Positions 1-9,092 of a stretch of 64,000 nucleotides of DNA are shown here, in pieces. Under the pieces are notes generated by a model that was not told the origin of the DNA, made no database searches, and saw only the letters and a program-made list of their open reading frames with translations. The stretch is from Piscirickettsiaceae bacterium (GTDB taxonomy: Bacteria > Pseudomonadota > Gammaproteobacteria > Nitrosococcales > Methylophagaceae): the NCBI GenBank assembly GCA_013215825.1, contig JABSQN010000004.1, positions 62,001 to 126,000 on the forward strand, in the 5' to 3' direction. The position numbers were made by a program, and so were the translations under genes. The stretch's first letter is position 1, and each line of letters begins with the position of its first letter.

Positions 1-1020
1 GGTCAATAAAGGTTTAATATCCATAAAGGTGAGCTTTAATGCTTGAGATAATGAAAGCCCCAAGTTATCAAGTGCGGCTTGATTAACAAATTCAAATGTC
101 ATTTTCCCTTCACAGAACACATAAGTTTCTGTTTTGCTACTGTTAATCGCTTGAAATAAGGTGTTACGTTCACTCACAGCATATGAAACAGCATGTGACA
201 CTAGTGTAATAACCACAAAATAAAGCCAAAAGAAGTTGAGGTTGGGTTCAAGATTGTTATTAACAAATAAGCCTTGTTGGTTCAGAAGCCCCCATATGCC
301 AATAGCAAAGTATTGAAAAATAATGGTGGATGTCATGGATTGACCGAACCTCAGTACAGACCATGTTAAAGGGATAATTAATATATACGTTCCACCTAAC
401 GTGTTTATTAGGTCGTCGTTCCAGTCTGTCATCACTAGAAAAGAAACTATCGTTGTGAAAGCCAGCAATAGTAGGCTTTCAACCACTTTTTTATATGAGT
501 GCAGGCTAACCATTAACAGGAAGGGGGCTATTAACAACACACCAAGCGCATCCCCCATCCACCAACTCCCTGCGATAGAGAAGAATAGAGACAGAGGAAT
601 AAAACCCGCCAAAATTAATGCTAATGTACCAAGCAGTGCACTGGCGATGGCGCCGACACTTCCAGCAAGTACTAATGACAAGTAATCATGCAGCCGATAA
701 AGTGAAGGTGTAAAAGGCAGTAGCCGTAATAGATATGTAGCTAGTAGTGGCTCTAACGTATTACCTAAGGCAATTAAAGCGGATACATAATGAGGATTGC
801 CTACATAAACACCTGCTACAAAGGCTCCAAAAAAAACACCTATGGCATAGCGCATCCCAAAACGAATTAATACGGCTAAAGCAACCCCTGATGAAGGCCA
901 TAAGATAGTGGCATTACCTTCTACGACTGCAAAGTTGAGAGCAACAATAGCAACGATAAAATATAGCGCAGCAACAGTAAGCTGCCTAATTATTACACTT
1001 GTATGTCGTAGGGTATTCAC
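1..1020 (-). CDS. MASE1-PAS membrane sensor protein, cut by the left window edge
   Basis: Reading the minus strand from a GTG at 1020 gives an open frame of 340 residues that leaves the window. The first ~280 residues are strongly hydrophobic, with about eight membrane segments and MASE1-like features such as the GSWWMGDALG stretch (read from about 550-580). A PAS-like segment follows (FVNQAALDNLGLSLSQ, then a DIKPLL stretch). In known proteins MASE1 is an N-terminal membrane sensor joined to PAS, GGDEF, EAL or histidine-kinase output domains; the output domain here lies outside the window. The start is uncertain: GTG at 1020 has AGGTGA close upstream, and a second in-frame GTG is at 1026. 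It is divergent from the GGDEF-EAL gene at 1623. The MASE1 call is good; the output is unknown. Confidence 0.72.
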   Translation of the reverse strand, partial: MNTLRHTSVIIRQLTVAALYFIVAIVALNFAVVEGNATILWPSSGVALAVLIRFGMRYAIGVFFGAFVAGVYVGNPHYVSALIALGNTLEPLLATYLLRLLPFTPSLYRLHDYLSLVLAGSVGAIASALLGTLALILAGFIPLSLFFSIAGSWWMGDALGVLLIAPFLLMVSLHSYKKVVESLLLLAFTTIVSFLVMTDWNDDLINTLGGTYILIIPLTWSVLRFGQSMTSTIIFQYFAIGIWGLLNQQGLFVNNNLEPNLNFFWLYFVVITLVSHAVSYAVSERNTLFQAINSSKTETYVFCEGKMTFEFVNQAALDNLGLSLSQALKLTFMDIKPLLT

Positions 1021-1622
1021 TCTCACCTCATCAAAAAAACTTAAGCTCCTTCTTAAGTTATCGTCCCTCGATTAATATATCATAGCTGAAAAATATCACA
1101 TGTTTAATTTGTGTGTTTTTAGAGTAGAGAAATCTAACAGAACCTTTGGTTCAAAAAACATACAAAATGGCACGTTTTTACCTGACGATGGAATGCAGGG
1201 CTGGCGCGTCTCAGTTTATGCCCCGATGCTGCTTTCATGTAGTCTTCAGTATTAATCAACTGACACACAAAGTGCGACACACTTTATCAGTTAAAACTAT
1301 TCCAGACTCAAAGATAAGCAATTAATATTAACGGTCTGATTACGACCCTCGGTAGCAACTGAAAATTGGTCATATAAAATCAGAGCCACCGAGTATGTGG
1401 GCTGTTTTTTTTCAATTCCACGTATTTCCTACGTAATACTTCCCATTTTCTATTGTTTTAACACCCATCCACAATTTCTCAAAACCCACTACGCATTTCC
1501 TAGTTAAGTCATTCATATGAAATACATTTAATTAATTGCAATTTTCCTTTATTGATATGAGTGTTACTCTAAAATGGACTGAGTAACTAACCACTGTCTG
1601 TCTAGAGGCTATACATAGTAAT
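1021..1622. other. Divergent intergenic region with a terminator-like hairpin
   Basis: This 600-bp gap lies between two divergent signalling genes. I find no convincing protein gene in it. The one clear structure is a hairpin at 1384-1403 (AGCCAC pairing with GTGGGCT, one bulge) followed by eight T at 1405-1412. A wider arm, CTCGGT near 1350 pairing with ACCGAG near 1388, could form an alternative fold. That resembles the end of a short plus-strand transcript or a leader. No c-di-GMP riboswitch motif was recognised. Confidence 0.4.
1384..1412 (+). terminator. Candidate intrinsic terminator in the divergent gap
   Basis: The stem AGCCAC / GTGGGCT carries one bulged G and a loop of about seven bases, and is followed by an eight-T run. 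It lies 210 bp upstream of the GGDEF-EAL start in the same direction. It would therefore end a short leader or small RNA, not a known gene. Confidence 0.4.
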
Positions 1623-4448
1623 ATGAGTAACAATCAAAAAGAAGTGAATGGTGAACTCACAAGTCAGATCCATCGTCTTCAAGAAATCTTAGATCATGTT
1701 AATGCCTATATTTTCACCAAAGACCTACAAGGACGCTATACATACGTTAATCAGTTGGTATTAGATCTTTTTGGCTGTTCACTAGACGAGGTAATAGGTT
1801 ATTCTGATTCCAAATTCTTCTCACTAGAAGAGTCAGATGATATAAAAATAAATGATCACCTTGTCATGTTCGAAGGTCAGACAATTGATACAGAAGAATG
1901 TAATGTTATCGCTAAAACAGGTGAAACACGCTACTACCACTCAGAGAAGAAACCTCTTAAAGACATCGATGGAAACATTATTGGTATGTTCGGTATATCC
2001 ACCGATATTACTGCCAAGAAAGGTACCCAATTAAAGCTAGAAGAGCTACTTACTGAGCAATCAGTCATTTTAAATAATCAGCTGGTAGGAATTGTCACTC
2101 TTCGTGATAGATGTATTCTATGGGCCAATTCTGCATTTGAAACTTTGCTGGGCTATGATCAAGATGAATTGGTTGGTGCTCCAACTCGGCAGTGTTATGC
2201 CAACGATGAAGACTACTTAATGATTGGAATGGCTTATAAGGACATTGAAGATGGCGGGGTGATCTGCAATGAAATGGAATTTGTTCGTAAAGATGGACAG
2301 TTAGTTTGGCTTACATTGAGAGGCGCGGCATTACATAACGGTTCTGCTGATTCTATATGGATTTTTGTCGACATATCCGAGCGTAAACACGCAGAAGAAA
2401 AACTCAAGCTCTTAGCCCGAGTCTTCAGTGACACCCATGAAGGCATCACCATCACTGATGCTGATCTGAACATTGTTGATGTTAATCCCGCCTTTAGTGA
2501 AATTACTGGCTATAGTCGTGAGGAGGTGATGGGGAAAAATGCGCGTATGCTGAACTCAGGAAAACAAAGCCCAGAGTTCTACCAAACTATGTGGCAACAA
2601 ATCCATGAGAACGGGCACTGGCATGGTGAAGTATGGAACCGTAAGAAAGAAGGTGAAGTCTATGCTGAATTACTTACTATTTCTGTACTTAAAGATGAGC
2701 ATGACGACATCGTCAATTACGTTGGTGTCTTTACTGATATCACTAGTAGTAAACGACAACAAGAACAACTTAACCTCATGGCACATTATGATGTACTCAC
2801 GGGCTTGCCGAACCGAGCCTTATTTGTAGATCGCTTTAATCAATCTATTGCCCATAGTAAACGTACAGAACGCTCCCTTGCCATTTGCTTTCTTGATTTA
2901 GATAACTTTAAACCCATCAATGATAACTTCGGCCACGAAGTCGGTGATAAATTATTAATTGAAGTCGCAAAACGTATTACAGACAATATCAGAGAAGAAG
3001 ACACGGTCTCTCGCCAAGGTGGCGATGAATTTGCCATACTACTTAATGATATTGAGTCTTTTTCTCAATGTGAACAAACCTTGCAGCGCATACACCACGC
3101 CCTAGCACAGCCTTATATTATCAACGAATATCCCCATAAAATAACAGCCTCAACAGGTGTGACCTTATATCCACATAATGATGGCGACATTGATACTTTA
3201 CTGCGTCATGCCGACCAAGCGATGTATCAAGCTAAATTAGAAGGTAAGCATCGTTACCATCTGTTTAATCCAGAACATGACCAACGTACAATTAAGAAAT
3301 TTCATCAATTAGATGAAATTGAGCAGGCCTTAGCGAATAATGAATTTGAATTGTATTATCAGCCGAAGGTGAATATGATCACTGGTGATGTATTTGGTGC
3401 CGAAGCCCTTATTCGTTGGAATCATCCTAAAAATGGACTTATTCCACCGTTAGATTTCTTACCTATTATCGAAGGTACGGAATTAGAAATCAAGATCGGC
3501 AATTGGGTTATTAATCAAGCGCTCAAGCAACTGGATGTTTGGCTCGAACAGAATATGCAGTTTGAAGTTAGTGTCAATATTGCTTCTTATCATTTATTAT
3601 CAGAAACCTTCTTTGTAACGCTTGATACTGCTCTAGCAAAACATCCTTCTGTTGACTCTCAATGTTTGCAGCTTGAAATATTGGAAAGTTCCGCATTAGG
3701 TGATCTTAATGCGATTAGTTCTATTATCAAAACCTGCCAAGATGTATTAGGTGTCAAGGTGGCACTAGATGACTTTGGTACTGGTTATTCGTCATTAACC
3801 CATTTAAGAAGCCTTCCTGTAAACACCATCAAAATAGATCAAAGCTTTGTTAGAGATATGCTTGATGACCCCAATGACTACGCTATTATCGATGGTATTA
3901 TTGGACTGTCAGATTCGTTTAACCGTGATGTTATTGCTGAAGGTGTAGAAACCACCAATCATGGTTTAATGTTGCTAATGATGGGCTGTGAAGACGTCCA
4001 AGGTTATGGCATTGCTAAACCCATGCCTGCAGATAGCTTTCCCCAATGGCTTAAAGACTACACGCCTAATCAAGAGTGGCAGCATTGTGGTAATAAACAC
4101 CGAACTACGAAAGAAAACAAAGTGAAACTGTTTGGGCTAATTACTGACCATTGGAAAGACTCATTTATTAACAATATTCAATCCTCCCCAGACAATAAAC
4201 AACATTGGCCTATTACGAATAATAAGCATTGTCCTTGTGGCACATGGATAAAACGAGCCCAACAAGAACAGTTATTTGAACCGGAAAAATTAAAAAAGCT
4301 TGATGAGGCTCATGAGGCCTTACATCTTGTTGCTCATACATTACTCTTACAATATCAAGATGGTGATGTGAATGCTGCGCGAGAAGGCTTATCAGAACTT
4401 CAATCGGCTTTTGATAATATGGCTTATGCATTGGGAGTATATGAATAA
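1623..4448 (+). CDS. PAS-PAS-PAS-GGDEF-EAL protein with C-terminal zinc-binding (CZB) domain
   Basis: A 941-residue soluble signalling protein that probably makes or breaks cyclic di-GMP. Three PAS domains lie at about residues 15-125, 150-255 and 265-378. A GGDEF domain has the intact signature near 466 (RQGGDEFAIL). An EAL domain has EALIRW near 593 and DDFGTGYSSL near 716, so both catalytic halves look intact. The last ~110 residues carry a CZB pattern: HCPCGTW near 869-875, then HEALHLVAH about 30 residues on, giving Cys/His zinc ligands. CZB domains sense zinc or hypochlorous acid in chemoreceptors and in DgcZ, where CZB is N-terminal. There is no signal peptide or membrane segment. Whether net activity is cyclase or phosphodiesterase cannot be read from the sequence. 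Confidence 0.9.
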   Translation: MSNNQKEVNGELTSQIHRLQEILDHVNAYIFTKDLQGRYTYVNQLVLDLFGCSLDEVIGYSDSKFFSLEESDDIKINDHLVMFEGQTIDTEECNVIAKTGETRYYHSEKKPLKDIDGNIIGMFGISTDITAKKGTQLKLEELLTEQSVILNNQLVGIVTLRDRCILWANSAFETLLGYDQDELVGAPTRQCYANDEDYLMIGMAYKDIEDGGVICNEMEFVRKDGQLVWLTLRGAALHNGSADSIWIFVDISERKHAEEKLKLLARVFSDTHEGITITDADLNIVDVNPAFSEITGYSREEVMGKNARMLNSGKQSPEFYQTMWQQIHENGHWHGEVWNRKKEGEVYAELLTISVLKDEHDDIVNYVGVFTDITSSKRQQEQLNLMAHYDVLTGLPNRALFVDRFNQSIAHSKRTERSLAICFLDLDNFKPINDNFGHEVGDKLLIEVAKRITDNIREEDTVSRQGGDEFAILLNDIESFSQCEQTLQRIHHALAQPYIINEYPHKITASTGVTLYPHNDGDIDTLLRHADQAMYQAKLEGKHRYHLFNPEHDQRTIKKFHQLDEIEQALANNEFELYYQPKVNMITGDVFGAEALIRWNHPKNGLIPPLDFLPIIEGTELEIKIGNWVINQALKQLDVWLEQNMQFEVSVNIASYHLLSETFFVTLDTALAKHPSVDSQCLQLEILESSALGDLNAISSIIKTCQDVLGVKVALDDFGTGYSSLTHLRSLPVNTIKIDQSFVRDMLDDPNDYAIIDGIIGLSDSFNRDVIAEGVETTNHGLMLLMMGCEDVQGYGIAKPMPADSFPQWLKDYTPNQEWQHCGNKHRTTKENKVKLFGLITDHWKDSFINNIQSSPDNKQHWPITNNKHCPCGTWIKRAQQEQLFEPEKLKKLDEAHEALHLVAHTLLLQYQDGDVNAAREGLSELQSAFDNMAYALGVYE

Positions 4449-4860
4449 TTCCTGGCCTGAAATCAGTTCAATTTGGGCTGTTTCATCGAGTCAAATATGT
4501 TCAATCGGGTTTGGTAATAAATAATCGTTTGTACTATGCTACGATTATGATTACAGCGCCCTATAAATTAGGGGACATTCAAAATCCCGTGTCAGGATTG
4601 TTAATTTAAATATCCAATACGCCATCTAAACAGCGTTCAAAATACGGATGTTAGGATAGAATTTTAATGTCAGCCAAAGTCAGATAAAAGACACTCTGAG
4701 AAGTCCTCTCATCTTATTTTTTAGGTGAAATCACCCTACTTAGAATTTTAGTTTCATCTCATTTAAATTCATATTTTTATCGCCGTCCCAAAACTAGATT
4801 AATTTCAAGACAAATGGTACTATCCCTCACATAAATGACTAATTAATAGAGACAAATATT
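4449..4860. other. Intergenic region with short inverted repeats
   Basis: This 410-bp gap precedes the first micro-protein. Visible structure is limited to an 8-bp inverted repeat, ATAATCGT (4521-4528) with ACGATTAT (4541-4548), a CCCTA/TAGGG hairpin at 4559-4573, and a GGTGA-AA-TCACC palindrome near 4724. None has a T-run. The gap probably contains the promoter for the micro-protein gene and perhaps an operator. I see no coding sequence. Confidence 0.35.
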
Positions 4861-4965
4861 ATGGAAAAACTAGAAGAACTAATTATTGATAAATTCGGTA
4901 TCATTATCCTTTTGTTTTCATTTTCATGGTTAGGCCTAATTGCTTATGGTTTAATCAACCAATAA
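4861..4965 (+). CDS. 34-residue single-span membrane micro-protein, copy 1
   Basis: An ATG frame of 34 codons reads MEKLEELIIDKFG, then a hydrophobic stretch with SWLGLIAYGL, ending INQ. The acidic/amphipathic N-terminus followed by one transmembrane helix is typical of small membrane proteins. The main support is a paralogue 170 bp downstream (5133-5237) with the same length and layout: KLEELLIE, a hydrophobic run, then a conserved Ser-Trp and Tyr-Gly. A strong intrinsic terminator follows at 4986. Function is unknown; it could be a small subunit or regulator of a membrane complex. Confidence 0.62.
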   Translation: MEKLEELIIDKFGIIILLFSFSWLGLIAYGLINQ

Positions 4966-4985
4966 AGACTCAAAAAAAATTCACT

Positions 4986-5015
4986 AAAAAAGCCAGTTTT
5001 ACAACTGGCTTTTTT
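4986..5015 (+). terminator. Intrinsic terminator after micro-protein copy 1
   Basis: AAAAAGCCAGTT pairs with AACTGGCTTTTT around a short TTAC loop, giving a classic strong hairpin with flanking A and T runs. It separates the first micro-protein from the FNR-controlled second copy and ppsA. The symmetrical A/T flanks mean it could also act on the minus strand. Confidence 0.85.
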
Positions 5016-5052
5016 GTGCCTGACGATCAGGTACAATAGGAAATACCTTTTA

Positions 5053-5066
5053 TTGATCCAGATCAA
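5053..5066 (+). promoter_or_regulatory. FNR/ANR binding site, class II position
   Basis: TTGATCCAGATCAA matches the FNR consensus TTGAT-N4-ATCAA at every defined base. A -10-like TATTCA at 5092-5097 would place the transcription start near 5101-5103, about 41.5 bp from the box centre, the usual class II activation spacing. It would drive the second micro-protein and possibly ppsA under low oxygen. The site is seen in the sequence; the regulation is inferred. Confidence 0.7.
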
Positions 5067-5132
5067 TGCGCTTTTATTCTAAATAGATGATTATTCATCT
5101 CCCAAAGATAATAATTAATCGCGAGGTCAATC

Positions 5133-5237
5133 ATGAAAAAGTTAGAAGAACTTCTCATAGAACATTTCACTCTTCTTATTGGTATATTTTCCGTTTCATG
5201 GATTTGTTTAGTAATATACGGATTTAGTATGTCTTAA
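5133..5237 (+). CDS. 34-residue single-span membrane micro-protein, copy 2
   Basis: This frame starts at ATG 5133 after GCGAGGTCAATC, which contains an AGG ribosome-binding site. It encodes MKKLEELLIEHFT, a hydrophobic segment with SWICLVIYGF, and ends SMS. Length, N-terminal KLEELLI block, central Ser-Trp and Tyr-Gly positions match copy 1, so selection on the protein is likely. It sits 23 bp upstream of ppsA and 66 bp downstream of an FNR box, so it may be co-transcribed with ppsA. Function unknown. Confidence 0.65.
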   Translation: MKKLEELLIEHFTLLIGIFSVSWICLVIYGFSMS

Positions 5238-5260
5238 AATATTATGGAATAGCTCATTAA

Positions 5261-7666
5261 ATGTCATATCGCTATATTCGCTTCTTTTCTGAACTCAATA
5301 TTGATGATATTGAGAGTGTGGGCGGTAAAAATGCCTCACTAGGTGAAATGTACCGAGAATTAGCACCCAAAGGCATTAAAGTACCCAATGGCTTTGCGAC
5401 TACCGCCGAAGCTTACCGCTATTTTTTACACCATAATGAATTAGAATCCCCTATTGCCGATGCTTTAGCATCCCTTGATATTCATGATACTGAAGCACTA
5501 GCAATCACCGGTGCAAAAATTCGTCAATGGATAGTCAATGCTGAATTACCTCATGATTTTATAGTAGAAATAGAGCGCGCTTATCAACAGTTAGAATCTG
5601 AATACGGTATCGGTGTCGATGTAGCAGTACGTAGTTCAGCAACAGCTGAAGATTTACCCAATGCATCCTTTGCCGGTCAACAAGAAACCCATCTAAATAT
5701 CACTGGCAGTGGCGAACTTCTTCATAGTTGTCGTCAGATATTTGCTTCTTTATTTACTAATCGTGCCATTTCTTATCGCACAGATAAGGGCTTTGATCAT
5801 ATGTCAGTGGCATTATCTCTTGGTGTTCAAAAAATGGTGCGTTCAGATAAGTCAGCTTCTGGCGTAATATTCACCATTGATACTGAAACTGGATTTCGTG
5901 ATGTTGTTCTTATAACGGCAGCTTGGGGCCTGGGTGAAAACATTGTGCAAGGTACCGTCAATCCAGATGAGTTCTATGTATTTAAACCTACTCTAGCATC
6001 TGGTCATAAGCCTATTTTAAAACGGCAATTGGGTAATAAAAAACTGCAAATGATTTATGCAGATGGTCATACTCACGCAGGTTCTACTCGTAATATCAAA
6101 GTCAGCCCTGAGCGACAACAACAATTTTGTATTTCAGATGACGATGTACTGTCGTTGGCTAAAATGGCGGTTATTATTGAGCAACATTATAGCCACAAAG
6201 CAGGCCAAAATAGACCGATGGACATTGAATGGGCCAAAGACGGTGACAGTGGCGAATTGTATATTGTGCAAGCTCGACCAGAAACGGTCGAATCACTAAA
6301 ATCACACCACGCGCTTGAAAATCATATCCTGGCGCATCGCGGTAACGTGATTATTCATGGTAAAAGTGTCGGTAGAAAAATTGCCGCGGCTAAGGTTAGG
6401 GTGATTTTAGAACCTAGTCATATGCATGAATTACAAGCCGGTGAAATTCTTGTAACGGATATTACCGATCCAGATTGGGAACCTGTGATGAAAATAGCTG
6501 GGGCGATTGTCACTAATCGTGGCGGTCGAACGTGCCATGCTGCTATTGTTGCTCGTGAACTTGGTATTCCAGCCATCGTGGGGACTAATATCGCAACTCA
6601 AGCACTCAATAACGGTGATGACGTGACTGTTTCTTGTGCAGAGGGTGACACTGGCTTTGTTTATCAAGGTATCCTGCCTTATCACACTGAACATATTGAC
6701 ATCTCAACCATTCCAAAGCCAAAACACACCTCGATCATGTTAAATCTGGCTAATCCTGAAATTGCATTTGAAACTAGTATGTTACCTAATTCAGGTGTTG
6801 GTTTAGCCAGAATGGAATTTATTATCAATAATAGTATTCGTATTCACCCTAATGCTTTATTGAATTATGATCAGCTTCCCAATGATAAACAGCAACAAAT
6901 TTCATTGTTAATCAATGGTTATGATGATCCTACGTCTTTTTACATTCAACGTCTAGCCGAGGGAATAGCAACAATATCTGCTGCTTTTTACCCTAAGCCT
7001 GTTATTGTTCGTTTAAGTGATTTCAAATCAAATGAATATGCCGCCTTAATTGGTGGCGATCGCTACGAACCCATTGAAGAAAATCCGATGATCGGTTTCC
7101 GTGGTGCTAGTCGTTATTCTAGCCCTAATTTTTCTGATGCTTTTGCCTTAGAATGTGCCGCATTGTGTTTGGCACGTGACACAATGGGGCTAGACAATAT
7201 CGCGGTGATGATTCCTTTTGTGCGTACGGTAGAGGAAGGGCAACGGGTTATCGATTTAATGGCAGAACACGGTTTGACACGAGGTGAAAATGGACTAAAA
7301 GTCTATTTAATGTGTGAAATACCCGCTAATGTCATCTTGGCAGATCAGTTTCTCGAAATCTGTGATGGATTTTCCATCGGCTCTAATGATTTAACACAAC
7401 TTACCTTAGGAGCGGATCGTGATTCCAGCCTCCTCGGCAATTATGATGAACGTAATGAAGCCGTACTTAAACTCATTGAGATAGCAATTGAAGCATGTCA
7501 CAAGGCCGGGAAATACATTGGCATCTGTGGTCAAGCCGCCTCTGATTTCCCGGAAATTACGAAATTCCTAGTCCAAAAACAAATCGACTCCATTTCACTC
7601 AATCCAGATAGCATCGTGGAAATGACCAAAGTTGTTTATGATATGGAACAGGCTTTAAAACACTAA
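5261..7666 (+). CDS. ppsA: Phosphoenolpyruvate synthase
   Basis: The cytoplasmic 801-residue enzyme converts pyruvate and ATP to phosphoenolpyruvate, AMP and phosphate, the entry step of gluconeogenesis from C3 compounds. Length is close to E. coli PpsA (about 790). The N-terminal ATP-binding domain has VGGKNASLGEM and VRSSATAEDLP. The phosphohistidine swivel domain has GGRTCHAAIVAREL with the catalytic His near residue 425. The C-terminal PEP/pyruvate barrel has GSNDLTQLTLGADRD and the CGQA signature. The ribosome-binding site is weak, which could mean translational coupling to the micro-protein gene upstream. It converges with rlmD across a 7-bp gap. Confidence 0.96.
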   Translation: MSYRYIRFFSELNIDDIESVGGKNASLGEMYRELAPKGIKVPNGFATTAEAYRYFLHHNELESPIADALASLDIHDTEALAITGAKIRQWIVNAELPHDFIVEIERAYQQLESEYGIGVDVAVRSSATAEDLPNASFAGQQETHLNITGSGELLHSCRQIFASLFTNRAISYRTDKGFDHMSVALSLGVQKMVRSDKSASGVIFTIDTETGFRDVVLITAAWGLGENIVQGTVNPDEFYVFKPTLASGHKPILKRQLGNKKLQMIYADGHTHAGSTRNIKVSPERQQQFCISDDDVLSLAKMAVIIEQHYSHKAGQNRPMDIEWAKDGDSGELYIVQARPETVESLKSHHALENHILAHRGNVIIHGKSVGRKIAAAKVRVILEPSHMHELQAGEILVTDITDPDWEPVMKIAGAIVTNRGGRTCHAAIVARELGIPAIVGTNIATQALNNGDDVTVSCAEGDTGFVYQGILPYHTEHIDISTIPKPKHTSIMLNLANPEIAFETSMLPNSGVGLARMEFIINNSIRIHPNALLNYDQLPNDKQQQISLLINGYDDPTSFYIQRLAEGIATISAAFYPKPVIVRLSDFKSNEYAALIGGDRYEPIEENPMIGFRGASRYSSPNFSDAFALECAALCLARDTMGLDNIAVMIPFVRTVEEGQRVIDLMAEHGLTRGENGLKVYLMCEIPANVILADQFLEICDGFSIGSNDLTQLTLGADRDSSLLGNYDERNEAVLKLIEIAIEACHKAGKYIGICGQAASDFPEITKFLVQKQIDSISLNPDSIVEMTKVVYDMEQALKH

Positions 7667-7673
7667 GCTTCGC

Positions 7674-9011
7674 TTATCGTTTAACAAATAAGGCGATAGA
7701 TTCAACATGCTTAGTGTGTGGAAACATATCCATGACACCTGTTGAAACTAGTGTATAGCCATGTTTATTGACTAACTCACCCGCATCACGCGCCAATGTT
7801 GCTGGATTACATGACACATAGACTAATCGTTCTGCACCCAGATCCGCTAACTGATGTAATACTTCAAATGCACCACTGCGCGGTGGATCTAACAAGATCT
7901 TATTAAACCCAGCTTTCGCCCATGGGTAATCTTTCAGTTCTGTTTTGGTCAAATCAGCCAGTTCAAATGTCGCATTCGCCAAGTTATTCTTAGTCGCATT
8001 ATCTTTGGCATGTTGAACTAATGATGCATCACCTTCTACACCCACCACTTCTGTCACCCGTTTCGCCAATGGCAGAGTGAAATTACCCAATCCACAGAAT
8101 AAGTCTAAAATACGGTCATCTTCAGATATATCAAGCAACTCCATCGCTCGATGAATCATTTTGTGATTAATCTCTGCATTAACTTGCGTAAAGTCACTGG
8201 GTGCAAAGTCGAGTTGTAATCCTTCTTCTGGCGCATAACTAAGCTGTGGATTTTCTGGCCAAATAGCAGTGATAGTATCAGGACCACCAGATTGTAGATA
8301 TATCCATAAATCATTTTCCTGACCATAGCTTATTAATGACTGCTGGTCTTGCTCTGATAAGGGATCTAAGTTTCTAAATATTAAGGCGACATGCTCATCA
8401 TCCATTGCTACTTCAATTTGAGCGATACGATTATGTGCATCTAATTGTGCAATCATTTCACCTAGTTCTGCTAGGCGCAGTCCGACACGTGGATCTAATA
8501 CTTCACATTGTTCAAGCACGGCTAAATATGGTGTACCTTTTTCCCTAAAGCCAACTAATACACGATCTTTCTTCGGCACATGTTTAACACCTAAACGTGC
8601 TTTACGACGATAGCCCCATAATGGGCCCGTTAATGGTGCTAACCATTCTTGTGGTTGCAATTTACCAAAGTGAGTGAGATGTTCTTCTAGGGTGTTCTGT
8701 TTGAGTTTTAATTGTGCTTCTGGCGACATATGCATCAAGCTACAACCACCACAAAGTCCAAAATGCTGGCACTTTGCCTCAACACGATCATCACTTGGAT
8801 TAGCAATAACCTCAATTGTTTTGGCTTCATCATATTTACTGTGTTTTTTAGTGTAGAGAAACTTAACCGTTTCGCCTGCAAGTGCACCGTCGACAAAGAT
8901 TGTTTTGCCTTCTATTCTGGCTATACCGCGCCCATCATGGGATAAAGATTCGATCTGAGCTTCTACTGGATCTTGTGGTAATCGTTGTTTTCTTTGGTTA
9001 CGTCGTGCCAT
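7674..9011 (-). CDS. rlmD: 23S rRNA (uracil-1939-C5)-methyltransferase RlmD
   Basis: A 445-residue SAM-dependent RNA methyltransferase of the TrmA/RumA family. An N-terminal TRAM domain (about 10-70) precedes an iron-sulphur motif, CQHFGLCGGC, with the fourth ligand in LEQCEVL. The C-terminal Rossmann fold holds DLFCGLGNFTLPLA, LLDPPRSGA and the catalytic VSCNPATLARD loop. The [4Fe-4S] cluster is typical of RlmD and separates it from TrmA. It is transcribed alone, downstream of the terminator that ends the long operon. Confidence 0.95.
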   Translation of the reverse strand: MARRNQRKQRLPQDPVEAQIESLSHDGRGIARIEGKTIFVDGALAGETVKFLYTKKHSKYDEAKTIEVIANPSDDRVEAKCQHFGLCGGCSLMHMSPEAQLKLKQNTLEEHLTHFGKLQPQEWLAPLTGPLWGYRRKARLGVKHVPKKDRVLVGFREKGTPYLAVLEQCEVLDPRVGLRLAELGEMIAQLDAHNRIAQIEVAMDDEHVALIFRNLDPLSEQDQQSLISYGQENDLWIYLQSGGPDTITAIWPENPQLSYAPEEGLQLDFAPSDFTQVNAEINHKMIHRAMELLDISEDDRILDLFCGLGNFTLPLAKRVTEVVGVEGDASLVQHAKDNATKNNLANATFELADLTKTELKDYPWAKAGFNKILLDPPRSGAFEVLHQLADLGAERLVYVSCNPATLARDAGELVNKHGYTLVSTGVMDMFPHTKHVESIALFVKR

Positions 9012-9038
9012 TTATGCTTTCCTACATTCTTTAGAAAT

Positions 9039-9072
9039 AGAAAATCCAACGATATTCGCACACCGTTGGATT
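9039..9072 (-). terminator. Intrinsic terminator closing the lepA-to-ydbL gene series
   Basis: A perfect 9-bp stem (AATCCAACG at 9043-9051, CGTTGGATT at 9064-9072) with a 12-base loop. Read on the minus strand, it is followed by TTTTC. It lies 20 bp beyond the stop of the lipoprotein gene and before rlmD. Confidence 0.8.
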
Positions 9073-9092
9073 CTGCTCAATTTATTTTTGTG

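Noticed and set aside
401-685. 94-codon plus-strand frame at the left edge
   Set aside because: It is the antisense shadow of the MASE1 gene, which has clear membrane-domain features on the minus strand.
1300-1412. Cyclic di-GMP riboswitch upstream of the GGDEF-EAL gene
   Set aside because: A hairpin and T-run are present but none of the conserved GEMM core bases were recognised; kept only as a terminator-like structure.
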